64,000 nt of DNA, taken from assembly GCF_000007705.1 (NCBI RefSeq), contig NC_005085.1, positions 1,178,001 to 1,242,000 of the forward strand, written 5' to 3'. Source of the DNA: Chromobacterium violaceum ATCC 12472 (lineage in GTDB: Bacteria > Pseudomonadota > Gammaproteobacteria > Burkholderiales > Chromobacteriaceae). The translations under genes were made by a program, and so were the position numbers. Position 1 is the stretch's first letter; every line of letters starts with the position of its first letter. Shown piece by piece: positions 38,593 through 47,642 of the stretch. The notes under the pieces were generated by a model. That model had not been told where the DNA came from, did not search any database, and worked only from the letters and a program-made list of their open reading frames with translations.

Positions 38593-39405
38593 TTAGGCGG
38601 CGATGGCGGGCTCGGGCTGGAAGCGGGCGATGCCGACCTTGTGCTTGAGGCAAAGCTCGGCGAAGGCGCTGCCGGAGAGAAAATCGAATTCGCGGCCGCG
38701 GCTGGCGGCGATGGGGTCGGAGGCGTCGTTGGTGGGCAGGCCGGGATGGCACATGATCAGCGCGCGGTCCGGCGCGCGGGCCAGCCAGGCCTGCATCAGA
38801 CCGGCGAAATCCGCCTGCGGGCTCAGCGAATACATGCCGCCGAACCACGGCGAGGTGGAAAAGCCGCGCTCGCGCGCCTGCTCGTCGAAATTGGTGCACA
38901 CGCTGCGCAGCACCAGCGCCTTCAGCCGGTTGTCGCCGGGATGGCCCAGTTTGTCGGGCGAGCGCAGGTAGGGCGGCGCATCCTGTTGCCAGCGCCGCCG
39001 GATGGCGTCGAACAGCGCGTCGCGTATCACCGGCAGCGCGTGCACGTGCTGATGGCCGTCGACGAAGTCCGGCAAGCGGCCGTAGTGCTCTGCGAACCTG
39101 TCGATCTGCGCCAGCGCCTCGTCGCGCAGCGCAGCCTGCGACAGCTGGCGCAACTGGCTCTTCATCAGCCAGTGAGACAGCGGCTTGACCGGCGCGTCGA
39201 ACGGGTGGGTGAGATTGAAATGCAAGCCGACATCGACGCGATCGGCCCGCGCCTTGATCTCGCCGGCCAGCTCTGGCCAGAGCGGCGACTGGCAGAGCAC
39301 GCTGGTGGCGGACAGGCGGCCGGCATCGACCAGTTGCAGGATGCCGGCGCTGATGCTGCCGGACTGGGCGAAGTCGTCGGCGCAGAGTGTCAATCGTTTC
39401 GTCAT
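38593..39405 (-). CDS. YdjC/ChbG-family carbohydrate deacetylase (NaxD/LgmC-like)
   Basis: This 270-residue enzyme has the metal site of the family: Asp10-Asp11 in LCADDFAQSG, His62 in GLHFNLTHPF, and the DGHQHVH cluster (His122 as ligand). ChbG removes acetyl groups from chitooligosaccharides, while NaxD (Francisella) and LgmC (Bordetella) deacetylate a lipid-linked HexNAc before its transfer to lipid A. The last gene after an ArnT-like, ArnC-like and GtrA set, it fits the second role. It starts 54 bases after gtrA. That role is inferred from context. Confidence 0.85.
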   Translation of the reverse strand: MTKRLTLCADDFAQSGSISAGILQLVDAGRLSATSVLCQSPLWPELAGEIKARADRVDVGLHFNLTHPFDAPVKPLSHWLMKSQLRQLSQAALRDEALAQIDRFAEHYGRLPDFVDGHQHVHALPVIRDALFDAIRRRWQQDAPPYLRSPDKLGHPGDNRLKALVLRSVCTNFDEQARERGFSTSPWFGGMYSLSPQADFAGLMQAWLARAPDRALIMCHPGLPTNDASDPIAASRGREFDFLSGSAFAELCLKHKVGIARFQPEPAIAA

Positions 39406-39459
39406 GGGCGGTATGACCGGTGGCTGGCGGGAAAGTTTACCGAGCGAGCCGGCCGGGCG

Positions 39460-39849
39460 TTAATTTGTTTGTGGCGCGGAGGCGAAGGCCCACAGCTTGC
39501 CGAGCAGGAAGGTGAGCGCCGCCACCGCGAACAGCACGATGGCCAGCGAAACCCGGTAATCCAGCGGCGCGTAGCGCAGCAGCGCGAAATACATCGCCTC
39601 GTTGACGCAGAAACTCAGGCAGGACACGCCGAAGAAGCGCGGCAGCGCCTGGCGGTGCGGCACGTGGCCGGCTTCGAAAGTGAAGCGGCGGTGGCCCCAG
39701 TAGCTGAGCTGGAAGGCGCCGAGGAAGCCCAGCACGTTGGCGGCGAGCGGCGGCGCGCCCAGCGGCACCAGAACCAGCGTCACCAGCGCGAAGTGCAGCA
39801 GCATCGCCGATACGCCGACGACGCCGAACCAGAACAACTGCTTTTTCAT
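39460..39849 (-). CDS. GtrA-family membrane protein (predicted flippase)
   Basis: This 129-residue protein has four predicted transmembrane segments and the GtrA signature QLFWFGVVGVSAMLLHFALV. GtrA proteins are thought to flip undecaprenyl-phosphate-linked sugars across the inner membrane. The start overlaps the stop of the GT2 gene by four bases (ATGA), so translation is coupled. The partner GT2 makes the likely substrate. Confidence 0.88.
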   Translation of the reverse strand: MKKQLFWFGVVGVSAMLLHFALVTLVLVPLGAPPLAANVLGFLGAFQLSYWGHRRFTFEAGHVPHRQALPRFFGVSCLSFCVNEAMYFALLRYAPLDYRVSLAIVLFAVAALTFLLGKLWAFASAPQTN

Positions 39850-40871
39850 TCGTCCCGCTCGTCCCTGGGTTTGGCGATGCGGCTGATCAAATAGGTAGGC
39901 CGGCCCTTGACTTCGTTGAAGATGCGGCCGACGTATTCGCCGAGTATGCCGATGGACAGCAGCTGCACGCCGCCGAGGAAGGTGACGGCGACCGCCAGCG
40001 TCGGCCAGCCGCTGACCGGGTTGCCGAACAGCAGCGTGTGCACCAGCTCCCAGATCGCGTAGCCGATGGACAGCAGCGAGATCACGCAGCCGACCAGGGT
40101 CCAGATCCGCAGCGGCATGTTGGAGAAGGCGGTGAGTCCGGTCAGGCCCAGATTGAACAGGCTGCGGAAATTGAAGCTGCTTTTGCCGGCGCGGCGTTCC
40201 CGCGTCTGCGTCTCCATCGCCAGCTGGGTGAAGCCCACCCAGTTGTACAGGCCCTTCATGAAGCGGTTGCGCTCCGGCATGCGCCTGAGCGCCTCCAGGA
40301 TGCTCTTGTCCAGCACCCGGAAATCCTGGGTGTTTTCCGGGATTTTCAGCGGCGCGCCGCTGTTCAGCAGCGCATAGAACACGCGGGTGAACGCGCGCTT
40401 GGCCAGGGTTTCGCCGTCGCGGTTGGCGCGCACGCTGTAGACCATGTCATAGCCCTCGCGCCATTTGGCGAGGAAGACCGGCACCATTTCCGGCGGATGC
40501 TGGAAGTCGCCGTCTATCAGCACCGCGACATCGCCGCCGATATTGTCGATGCCGGCGGTCAGCGCGATTTCCTTGCCGAAATTGCGCGACAGCTGGATCA
40601 GCGTCACCGGCAGCCGCTTGGCGGCTTCCAGCGCCTTGGGCACGGTGTCGTCGCGGCTGCCGTCGTCCACCACCACCAGTTCGTGGCGATAGCCGTGCGC
40701 CGACAGCAGCCGGTGCAGCGTCTCCAGCATCGGCACGATGTTTTCCGACTCGTTGTAGGCCGGGATCAGGCAGCTGACCAGCGGGTCGGCCGGCCGTTCG
40801 GCGGCGTGCAGTTCCAGCAGGTAGGGCGGTACGAAGTTGCGTGCGTCGGTCATGGTGGTCTTCGCAGTCAA
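39846..40871 (-). CDS. Family 2 glycosyltransferase, ArnC/GtrB type
   Basis: This 341-residue enzyme has a GT-A domain (LVSCLIPAYNESENI, VVDDGSRDDT, LIDGDFQHPPEM as the metal-binding DxD-like site) and two C-terminal transmembrane segments (residues about 240-320). This is the ArnC/GtrB/DPM1 layout that attaches a sugar to undecaprenyl phosphate at the cytoplasmic face. The start overlaps the ArnT-like stop by four bases. With the downstream deacetylase, the sugar is likely an N-acetylhexosamine. Confidence 0.9.
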   Translation of the reverse strand: MTAKTTMTDARNFVPPYLLELHAAERPADPLVSCLIPAYNESENIVPMLETLHRLLSAHGYRHELVVVDDGSRDDTVPKALEAAKRLPVTLIQLSRNFGKEIALTAGIDNIGGDVAVLIDGDFQHPPEMVPVFLAKWREGYDMVYSVRANRDGETLAKRAFTRVFYALLNSGAPLKIPENTQDFRVLDKSILEALRRMPERNRFMKGLYNWVGFTQLAMETQTRERRAGKSSFNFRSLFNLGLTGLTAFSNMPLRIWTLVGCVISLLSIGYAIWELVHTLLFGNPVSGWPTLAVAVTFLGGVQLLSIGILGEYVGRIFNEVKGRPTYLISRIAKPRDERDE

Positions 40872-42337
40872 TGGGCTGTCGCCGGCTTGAGCAGCAACAT
40901 CCTGTCTTTCATCACCGGAAACTCTCCGGCCTTCAGATAGCCCGCGGCGATGGCCGGCGGCAGGCTGGCGAAGTCGCGCTGCTCGGTGACGATCCAGCTG
41001 CCCGGATGGGCTGCCAGCTGCGGGGCCAGCGCGTGCGCGTCGGCGGTGGTGCGCACCCGGCCCTGGCTGTAGAACTCCGCGGAGAACTCGCGGCGGCTGT
41101 CCCAGTAGAACAGCGTCGCCTGCGGCGCGGGCTGCTGCTGGCGCCAGGCGGCTATCACCGGCTTCTGGGTGCGGAAATATCTGGCGCCGTCATGCCATTG
41201 CAGGCCGATCGCCGCCAGCACCAGCAGGCCGGAGGACAGCGCCAGCCACGGCAGCGCGCGGCCGGCGCGCTCGTCGCGGCCGCGATGCCACAGCTCCGCC
41301 ATCAGCAGCGCCGCGCCGGGCAGCATCGGCAGCGAGTACGGGAAGATGATGTTGCCGGACATCGTGAAGAACAGCAGCGTCATCACGGTCCACAAGGAGA
41401 CATACAGCAGCCAGCCGTCGTTTTCGCCGGCGCGGACGATGGCCGGCAGTCGGCGCGCCCGGCTGGCCAGCCAGGCCAGCATGGCGATGGACCATGGAAA
41501 CAGCGCGCCCAGCGCATAAGGCCAGATCATGCCGCGCGGCGTGGCGTGGGCGAAGCCGTACTTGTCGCCCTTCCAGCCAGCGTCCAGGAAGCGGCTGACG
41601 TGTTCGCCCATGATGAAGTAGTTGAGAAAGCCCGGCGTGCGGATTTCCGCCCATGTGTACCAGGGCAGGGCGATGGCCGCGGCGAGCAGGGTGCCGGATA
41701 TCCAGGGCAGCTCGCGCCACAGCGCTTTCCATTGATTGCGGACCAATACCCAGACGAAGATGGGCATGCCCACCAGCACCACGGCCAGCGGCCCCTTGGC
41801 CAACAGGCCCAGGCCCAGGCCGGCGAAGAAGGCGTAACGCCACGGCCGGCCGCCGCCGCTCATCGCATGCCAGAACGCCACCTGGCTCAGCGTGACGCAG
41901 AACATCAGCGAGGGATCGGTCATCACGGTGCCGGCCGCGCCGTAGAACAGCAGGCCGCCGCCCAAGATCAGCGCGGCGGCCATCGCGGCGTCGTTGCCGG
42001 CGCGGCGGCGCATCAGATCTGCCGTCAGCCACAGCGCGCCGATGGCCAGCAGCAGCGCGGGCAGGCGGGCGGCGAACTCGTTGACGCCGAACAGGCCCAT
42101 GCTGGCTGCGGACAGCCAGGTGGACAGCGGCGGCTTGGCCCAGAACGGCACGCCGTAGTCGTGCAGCGGCGTCACCCAATTGCCGGTTTCCAGCATCTTG
42201 CGGGCGATCTCGGCGTAGCGGGCCTCGGTGGTGTCGGTGAGCGGGATCGCCCACAGCGCCAGCAGGCGGATGGCCAGCAGCGCCAGCAAGGCGTAGCCGG
42301 CCGCCTTCCGCCAGGAGGAAGTGGCAGCGGTATTCAT
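40868..42337 (-). CDS. ArnT-like family 39/83 glycosyltransferase
   Basis: This 489-residue protein has about eleven to twelve transmembrane segments and the ArnT/PMT signature DTTEARYAEIARKMLETGNWVTP, with the conserved acidic pair in the first periplasmic loop. ArnT-type enzymes move a sugar from undecaprenyl phosphate onto lipid A phosphate on the periplasmic side. The start at 42337 is where the membrane topology begins; the frame runs on upstream into the antisense of the POT gene and is not coding there. It is the first gene of a four-gene coupled operon. Confidence 0.88.
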   Translation of the reverse strand: MNTAATSSWRKAAGYALLALLAIRLLALWAIPLTDTTEARYAEIARKMLETGNWVTPLHDYGVPFWAKPPLSTWLSAASMGLFGVNEFAARLPALLLAIGALWLTADLMRRRAGNDAAMAAALILGGGLLFYGAAGTVMTDPSLMFCVTLSQVAFWHAMSGGGRPWRYAFFAGLGLGLLAKGPLAVVLVGMPIFVWVLVRNQWKALWRELPWISGTLLAAAIALPWYTWAEIRTPGFLNYFIMGEHVSRFLDAGWKGDKYGFAHATPRGMIWPYALGALFPWSIAMLAWLASRARRLPAIVRAGENDGWLLYVSLWTVMTLLFFTMSGNIIFPYSLPMLPGAALLMAELWHRGRDERAGRALPWLALSSGLLVLAAIGLQWHDGARYFRTQKPVIAAWRQQQPAPQATLFYWDSRREFSAEFYSQGRVRTTADAHALAPQLAAHPGSWIVTEQRDFASLPPAIAAGYLKAGEFPVMKDRMLLLKPATAH

Positions 42338-42418
42338 CCGTAAACTTGTTTTCAAAACGGGGTAGAGGATCGGCGCAAGGCTATCACAGACCGGGACCGG
42401 CGTCTTCCGTCCCGCCAG

Positions 42419-42444
42419 CGAAAACGCCGCCCGGAGGCGGCGTT
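42419..42444 (-). terminator. Terminator of the POT transporter gene
   Basis: A 9-bp perfect stem (AACGCCGCC pairing with GGCGGCGTT, 4-base loop) is followed on the minus strand by TTTTCG. It separates the POT gene from the downstream operon. Confidence 0.75.
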
Positions 42445-42468
42445 GGCTTGGATCGGGTAAGCGGCGGC

Positions 42469-43842
<1,374 letters not shown>

Positions 43843-44131
43843 AAGGGTTCCTTCGAGTGACTTGAGATATCACCAGCAACGAGCGGTGTTTTTTGTTTTT
43901 TATGCATGCCTTGGATTTTGTAGGCAGCGCAAGATCATATCGATTAAATGTTGAGATGTGAAAATTTTTTTTAAACAAGATCAATTACATTGTAATAAAT
44001 AGAGCAAATGCTTTTCTTTATGGATGATTTTTTGCTAGTCAATACTCTAAGTTTTATGAGTTTATTGCATGTCGGCTATTGTTGAATGTATACAAATCAA
44101 TGCCCTGATTGTTTCTGTTAGTTGATGATTG
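43843..44131. promoter_or_regulatory. AT-rich divergent region between POT gene and tnaC
   Basis: About 290 bp without a gene. It is the most AT-rich stretch nearby (43880-44080 in particular) and must hold the POT promoter and upstream part of the tna control region. The GATTAAATGTTGAGATGTGAA region and ATTACATTGTAAT (43985-43997, a perfect 13-bp inverted repeat around a central base) are candidate protein sites. I see no clear CRP box. Confidence 0.4.
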
Positions 44132-44161
44132 TTGCGCAGTCTGACAATTCTGGCCTATCTT
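44132..44161 (+). promoter_or_regulatory. Candidate tnaC promoter
   Basis: TTGCGC (44132-44137) and TATCTT (44156-44161) with an 18-bp spacer form a moderate sigma-70 promoter. Transcription would start around 44168, near the base of the leader hairpin. Weakly supported. Confidence 0.35.
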
Positions 44162-44202
44162 GAGGTTGCGCCCGCGTCCGGGCGACCGTGCAACTGCCTC
44201 AA
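44160..44202 (+). promoter_or_regulatory. Leader hairpin preceding tnaC
   Basis: TTGAGG-TTGC (44160-44169) pairs with GCAA-(CTG)-CCTCAA (44190-44202), enclosing GCCCG/CGGGC (44170-44174 with 44179-44183). The right arm overlaps the AAGGTG ribosome site of tnaC (44201-44206), so the hairpin could affect leader translation if it lies inside the transcript. Confidence 0.45.
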
Positions 44203-44211
44203 GGTGTGGCG

Positions 44212-44319
44212 ATGAACATCGAACCCCATGCTGGCCAGGCGCTGACTCACCTCAATGGCCTGCGTCCCAACTGGTATACCGTCGACATCATCCTGACGTT
44301 CGACTTTCCGCACGCCTGA
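44212..44319 (+). CDS. tnaC: TnaC leader peptide of the tryptophanase operon
   Basis: This 35-residue peptide lies about 100 bases upstream of tnaA, with an AAGG ribosome site before its ATG. The single Trp (21), Asp (25) and Pro (33) have exactly the spacing of the essential Trp12, Asp16 and Pro24 of E. coli TnaC (NWYTVDIILTFDFP here). Leu28 aligns with Ile19. In E. coli, free tryptophan arrests the ribosome at Pro24 and blocks Rho, allowing tnaA expression. Unlike E. coli, two codons (His-Ala) follow the Pro before UGA. The assignment rests on position plus spacing. Confidence 0.83.
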   Translation: MNIEPHAGQALTHLNGLRPNWYTVDIILTFDFPHA

Positions 44320-44421
44320 TCTCCTCCGGCAAACGTTCCCTATTTGTTTCGATCGCATGACGGCTGGCCGCCGCCCTGTCCGCCTTCGAGCGGACGGCGC
44401 GACCGCGCCGAGGAGAAGACC

Positions 44422-45807
44422 ATGGCACGACGCATTCCCGAACCGTTCCGCATCAAGATGGTGGAGCCGATCCGCCAAACCACCGCCGAATACCGCCGCC
44501 AGGCGCTGCAGGAGGCCGGGTGGAATCCCTTCCTGTTGAAGGCCGAGGATGTCTATATCGATCTGTTGACCGACAGCGGCACCGGCGCGATGTCCGACCG
44601 CCAGTGGGCCGGCCTGATGATGGGCGACGAGGCCTACGCCGGCAGCCGCAACTTCCTGCGGCTGGCCGACACCGTGCGCGAGCTGTTCGGCTACGCGCAC
44701 ACCATTCCCACCCACCAGGGGCGCGGCGCCGAGCAGATCCTGTTTCCGGAGCTGGTGAAGCGCTGCCGCGGCGAGCGGCCGGTGTTTCTGTCCAACTACC
44801 ATTTCGACACCACCAAGGCCCATGTCGAGCTGGCCGGCGCGCGCGCGGTCAACGCGCTGACGCCGCGAGCGCTGGACACTGGCGCGGCCTACGACTGGAA
44901 GGGCGACTTCGATCTGGCGCGGCTGGGCGAGATCGTCGAGGCCGAGGGGGAAAACGTCGCGGCCATCATCGTCACCGTCACCTGCAACAGCGCCGGCGGC
45001 CAGCCGGTGTCGATGGCCAATATCCGCGCGGCCAGCGCACTGGCCCGTTCGAAGGGCATTCCGGTGGTGATCGACGCGGCGCGCTTCGCCGAGAACGCCT
45101 GGTTCATCCGCGAACGGGATCCGGCCTATGCCGGCGTTGCCATCTCGTCCATCGTGCGCGAGATGTTCGATTACGGCGACATGTTCACCATGTCGGCCAA
45201 GAAGGACGGGCTGGTCAATATCGGCGGCCTGTGCTGCTTCAAGAACGATGAGGCGCTGTTCCGCGCGGTGCAGGTGCGCTGCGTGCCGATGGAGGGCTTC
45301 ATCACTTACGGCGGCCTGGCCGGCCGCGACATGGAGGCGTTGGCCATCGGCCTGAAGGAGGGCTTGGATGACGCTTACCTGAGCTATCGCATCGGCCAGG
45401 TGGCCTACCTGGGCGAGCGGCTGCGCGAGGGCGGCGTGCCGATCCAGACCCCGACCGGCGGCCACGCGGTCTTCGTCGACGCCGCGCGGCTGCTGCCGCA
45501 TATCCCGGCCGGGCAGTTCCCCGCGCACGCGCTGGCCTGCGAGCTGTATCTGGAAGGCGGCGTTAGGGCGGTGGAGATCGGTTCGCTGCTGCTGGGGCGC
45601 CATCCGCAGACCGGCCGGCAGGAGCCGTCGCCGTTCGAGCTGATGCGGCTGACGATACCGCGGCGGGTCTACACCAACGACCATATGGACTACATCGCCG
45701 ACTGCCTGATAGACGTGAAGCGGCGCGCGGCGGGGGTGAGAGGGCTGGTTTTCGACTACGAGCCGCCGATATTGCGCCACTTCACCGCGCGGCTGCGGCC
45801 GGCGTAG
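44422..45807 (+). CDS. tnaA: Tryptophanase
   Basis: TnaA is a PLP-dependent lyase that splits tryptophan into indole, pyruvate and ammonia. The 461-residue protein has [39 protein letters not shown], the PLP-lysine segment MSAKKDG, and SFLLGR-like SLLLGR. The related tyrosine phenol-lyase has Arg after SME in RSMERG, but this protein has RAVEIGS as in tryptophanase. Some regions ([30 protein letters not shown]) resemble tyrosine phenol-lyase, so biochemical specificity is worth noting. The tnaC leader favours TnaA. No tnaB permease follows. GAGGAG precedes the ATG. Confidence 0.92.
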   Translation: MARRIPEPFRIKMVEPIRQTTAEYRRQALQEAGWNPFLLKAEDVYIDLLTDSGTGAMSDRQWAGLMMGDEAYAGSRNFLRLADTVRELFGYAHTIPTHQGRGAEQILFPELVKRCRGERPVFLSNYHFDTTKAHVELAGARAVNALTPRALDTGAAYDWKGDFDLARLGEIVEAEGENVAAIIVTVTCNSAGGQPVSMANIRAASALARSKGIPVVIDAARFAENAWFIRERDPAYAGVAISSIVREMFDYGDMFTMSAKKDGLVNIGGLCCFKNDEALFRAVQVRCVPMEGFITYGGLAGRDMEALAIGLKEGLDDAYLSYRIGQVAYLGERLREGGVPIQTPTGGHAVFVDAARLLPHIPAGQFPAHALACELYLEGGVRAVEIGSLLLGRHPQTGRQEPSPFELMRLTIPRRVYTNDHMDYIADCLIDVKRRAAGVRGLVFDYEPPILRHFTARLRPA

Positions 45808-45861
45808 CGGGGCCTGGCGCGGGGGGCGGAAGGCCCCCCGCTGCCGGCGTCGCCAGGGAGC

Positions 45862-46482
45862 TTAAGCCTTGCCGGCCTGCCACCGGGCCGCCTGCTCGGC
45901 GGCGCGCAGCAGGGCCGGCCGGTCTTTCAGGCCGTCCCAGTAGGCAACCAGTTCCGGCCAGTCGCGCATATTGCCGAAATCGATGCCGTAGCCTATCGTG
46001 CGGCCGACATAGACGTCGGCCGCGCTGAAGCGGTTTCCGGCGATATAGCGGCGGCCGGCCACCGCCTTGGCCAGCGCATTCATCGTCGCCTCGTAGGAAC
46101 CGTAGCCGAACATGCGCTGCTGCTCCTGGGTGGGCGTGAAGCCGGCGGCCTGGTTGGTCCAAGCGTGTTCCACGCAGCTGGCGGCGAAAAACAGCCAGCG
46201 ATAATAATCGCCGCGCTCGGCGGGCGCCGGCGCGAGGCCGGCTTCGGGAAAAGCGTCGGCCAGATAGGCGCAGATGGCCGCGCCTTCTGTGACCACCTGG
46301 TCGCCGTGCCGGATGGCCGGCACCTTGCCCATCGGATTGATGGCCAGATACTCCGGCGCCTTCATCGACGCGCCGTATTCCAGCAGCACCGGGCGGTAGG
46401 GCGCGCCCACTTCTTCTAGCATCCAGTGCACGATATTGCCCCGCGACTGCGGGTTGGTATAGAAGACGAGCTCTTTCGACAT
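45862..46482 (-). CDS. Glutathione S-transferase family protein
   Basis: This 206-residue protein has an N-terminal thioredoxin-like domain (LVFYTNPQSRGNIVHWMLEE, with Ser and Arg near the active site, then MGKVPAI and the EGAAI glutathione-binding segment) and a helical C-terminal domain. It conjugates or reduces substrates with glutathione; the substrate is unknown. I start at 46482, where GGAG precedes the ATG by five bases. An ATG at 46491 would add three residues. It is convergent with tnaA. Confidence 0.88.
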   Translation of the reverse strand: MSKELVFYTNPQSRGNIVHWMLEEVGAPYRPVLLEYGASMKAPEYLAINPMGKVPAIRHGDQVVTEGAAICAYLADAFPEAGLAPAPAERGDYYRWLFFAASCVEHAWTNQAAGFTPTQEQQRMFGYGSYEATMNALAKAVAGRRYIAGNRFSAADVYVGRTIGYGIDFGNMRDWPELVAYWDGLKDRPALLRAAEQAARWQAGKA

Positions 46483-46809
46483 GATCTCCAACCTTTCTAT
46501 GTGGTGGCTGCGGCGCAGGCGCGCGGCGGGACGGTCTCCCGGCTACTGCCTGGTCATGCATCATGCATGGACGGCGCGCGCCGGGCAAGCGGAACGGCCG
46601 GATGGGACGCTGGGCAAGGCAGGCCCAGGCGCGGGGGCAAGGGACTCAGTCTGGCGGAGAAGCTGCGCGCGCATCGCCAACGCCCGCCTTGCCGCGCGGC
46701 CTCGTCCAGTCCGTCGTGGCCAGAGCCGCAAGCATGGCCGGGGCTTGCCGATTCGCTTTCCGGCCTCATGTTGTTTGGAAATATCTGGTATGCGCGTGAG
46801 GAGTGTGCC
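46483..46809. other. Gene-free divergent region between GST and YbaK genes
   Basis: About 330 bp without a convincing gene. It holds the start regions of the two divergent genes. CATGCATCATGCATG (46555-46569) is a near-perfect inverted repeat of 15 bp and the only motif I note. A downstream reading frame runs through on the plus strand but has no ribosome site or domain before 46810. Confidence 0.4.
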
Positions 46810-47286
46810 GTGTTTGAACGTTTGCGGAAAATGCTGGAAGCGGGCGACGCCCGCTTCCGGGTGATAGAACATCCGGCCGAGGGCAATTCGCACAAGGTGG
46901 CGGAGATACGCGGCACCGAGGTGGGGCAGGGCGCCAAGGCGATGCTGTGCCGGGTGGCGGACGCGCCTGGCCAGTTCGTGCTGGCGGTGCTGCCCGGCGA
47001 CGAGCGGGTGGATTTCGCCAAGGTGGCCGCCGCCGTCGGCGCGCGCAAGGTGAAGCTGGCGGATGCGGCCGACGCCGAGGCGGCGACCGGCTGCGTGATC
47101 GGCGCCATCCCGCCGTTCAGTTTCGATCCTTCCATCCGCCTGGTGGCGGATCCGCAGTTGCTGGCGCGCTATCGGGAGATCGCCTTCAACGCCGGGCGGC
47201 TGGACGCGTCCATCGTGCTGGACGGCGACGATTACCGCCGCCTGGCCCGGCCGCTCTTGACCGACATTCGCAAGGAGAGCGCGTGA
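46810..47286 (+). CDS. YbaK/ProX-family aminoacyl-tRNA deacylase-like protein
   Basis: This 158-residue protein has the YbaK/EbsC fold. It starts FERLRKMLEAGDARFRVIEHP, and has ALAMLCRV-like AKAMLCRVAD, VLPGDERVDFAKVAAAVGARKVKLADA and a GCVIGAIPPF segment. The family trims mischarged tRNAs (for example Cys-tRNA(Pro) or Ala-tRNA(Pro)). The start is a GTG at 46810 with GAGGAG seven bases upstream. An ATG at 46768 is also in frame but has no ribosome site. Its stop overlaps the next start by one base. Confidence 0.85.
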   Translation: MFERLRKMLEAGDARFRVIEHPAEGNSHKVAEIRGTEVGQGAKAMLCRVADAPGQFVLAVLPGDERVDFAKVAAAVGARKVKLADAADAEAATGCVIGAIPPFSFDPSIRLVADPQLLARYREIAFNAGRLDASIVLDGDDYRRLARPLLTDIRKESA

Positions 47287-47630
47287 TGGACGGCGCGAGC
47301 GAACCCTTGGCCGGCTACGCGCGGGCGATCATGGGCGGCGCCGGCGCGGAACGCATCGTCGGCCGCGAGGAGCGGCGCGACAGCTGGCGCGAGGCCGATT
47401 GCGAAGTGAGCTTGCAGGAGCGGGTGTACCGCTTCGACAACGGCGTGGCGATCCGCCGCCGCATCGAGGTGGATGATTACCCTAGCGAGCAGGCCTGCGC
47501 CGAGAGCTGGATCACCTATGAAGTGCTGGAGCTGGGCAGCTCGCCGGGCATCGAGCCGATGAGCAAAAGCTTCGACAACGGCTGCCGCGAGGCTTTCTGG
47601 CTGCGTTATCACTCGGACGCCGCCATCTGA
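47286..47630 (+). CDS. Hypothetical protein coupled to the YbaK gene
   Basis: This 114-residue protein starts at an ATG that overlaps the YbaK stop (TGATG), so translation is likely coupled. The sequence is acidic and Arg/Trp-rich, with EERRDSWREADCEVSLQERVYRFDNGVAIRRRIEVDDYPSEQ. I do not recognise a domain. There is no signal peptide or membrane segment. The coupling suggests a role linked to the tRNA deacylase, but this is only context. Confidence 0.65.
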   Translation: MDGASEPLAGYARAIMGGAGAERIVGREERRDSWREADCEVSLQERVYRFDNGVAIRRRIEVDDYPSEQACAESWITYEVLELGSSPGIEPMSKSFDNGCREAFWLRYHSDAAI

Positions 47631-47642
47631 GCCAGGGCTTGC

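Noticed and set aside
44378-44395. GTCCGC-CTTCGA-GCGGAC hairpin before tnaA as an intrinsic terminator
   Set aside because: No T-run follows. tna operons use Rho, so an intrinsic terminator is not expected.
44422-45807. Tyrosine phenol-lyase instead of tryptophanase
   Set aside because: RAVEIGS lacks the Arg typical of tyrosine phenol-lyase, ALACELY matches TnaA, and a tnaC leader is upstream.
46426-46809. Upstream extension of the YbaK-family gene
   Set aside because: The GTG at 46810 has GAGGAG upstream and matches the fold start; the extension has no domain.
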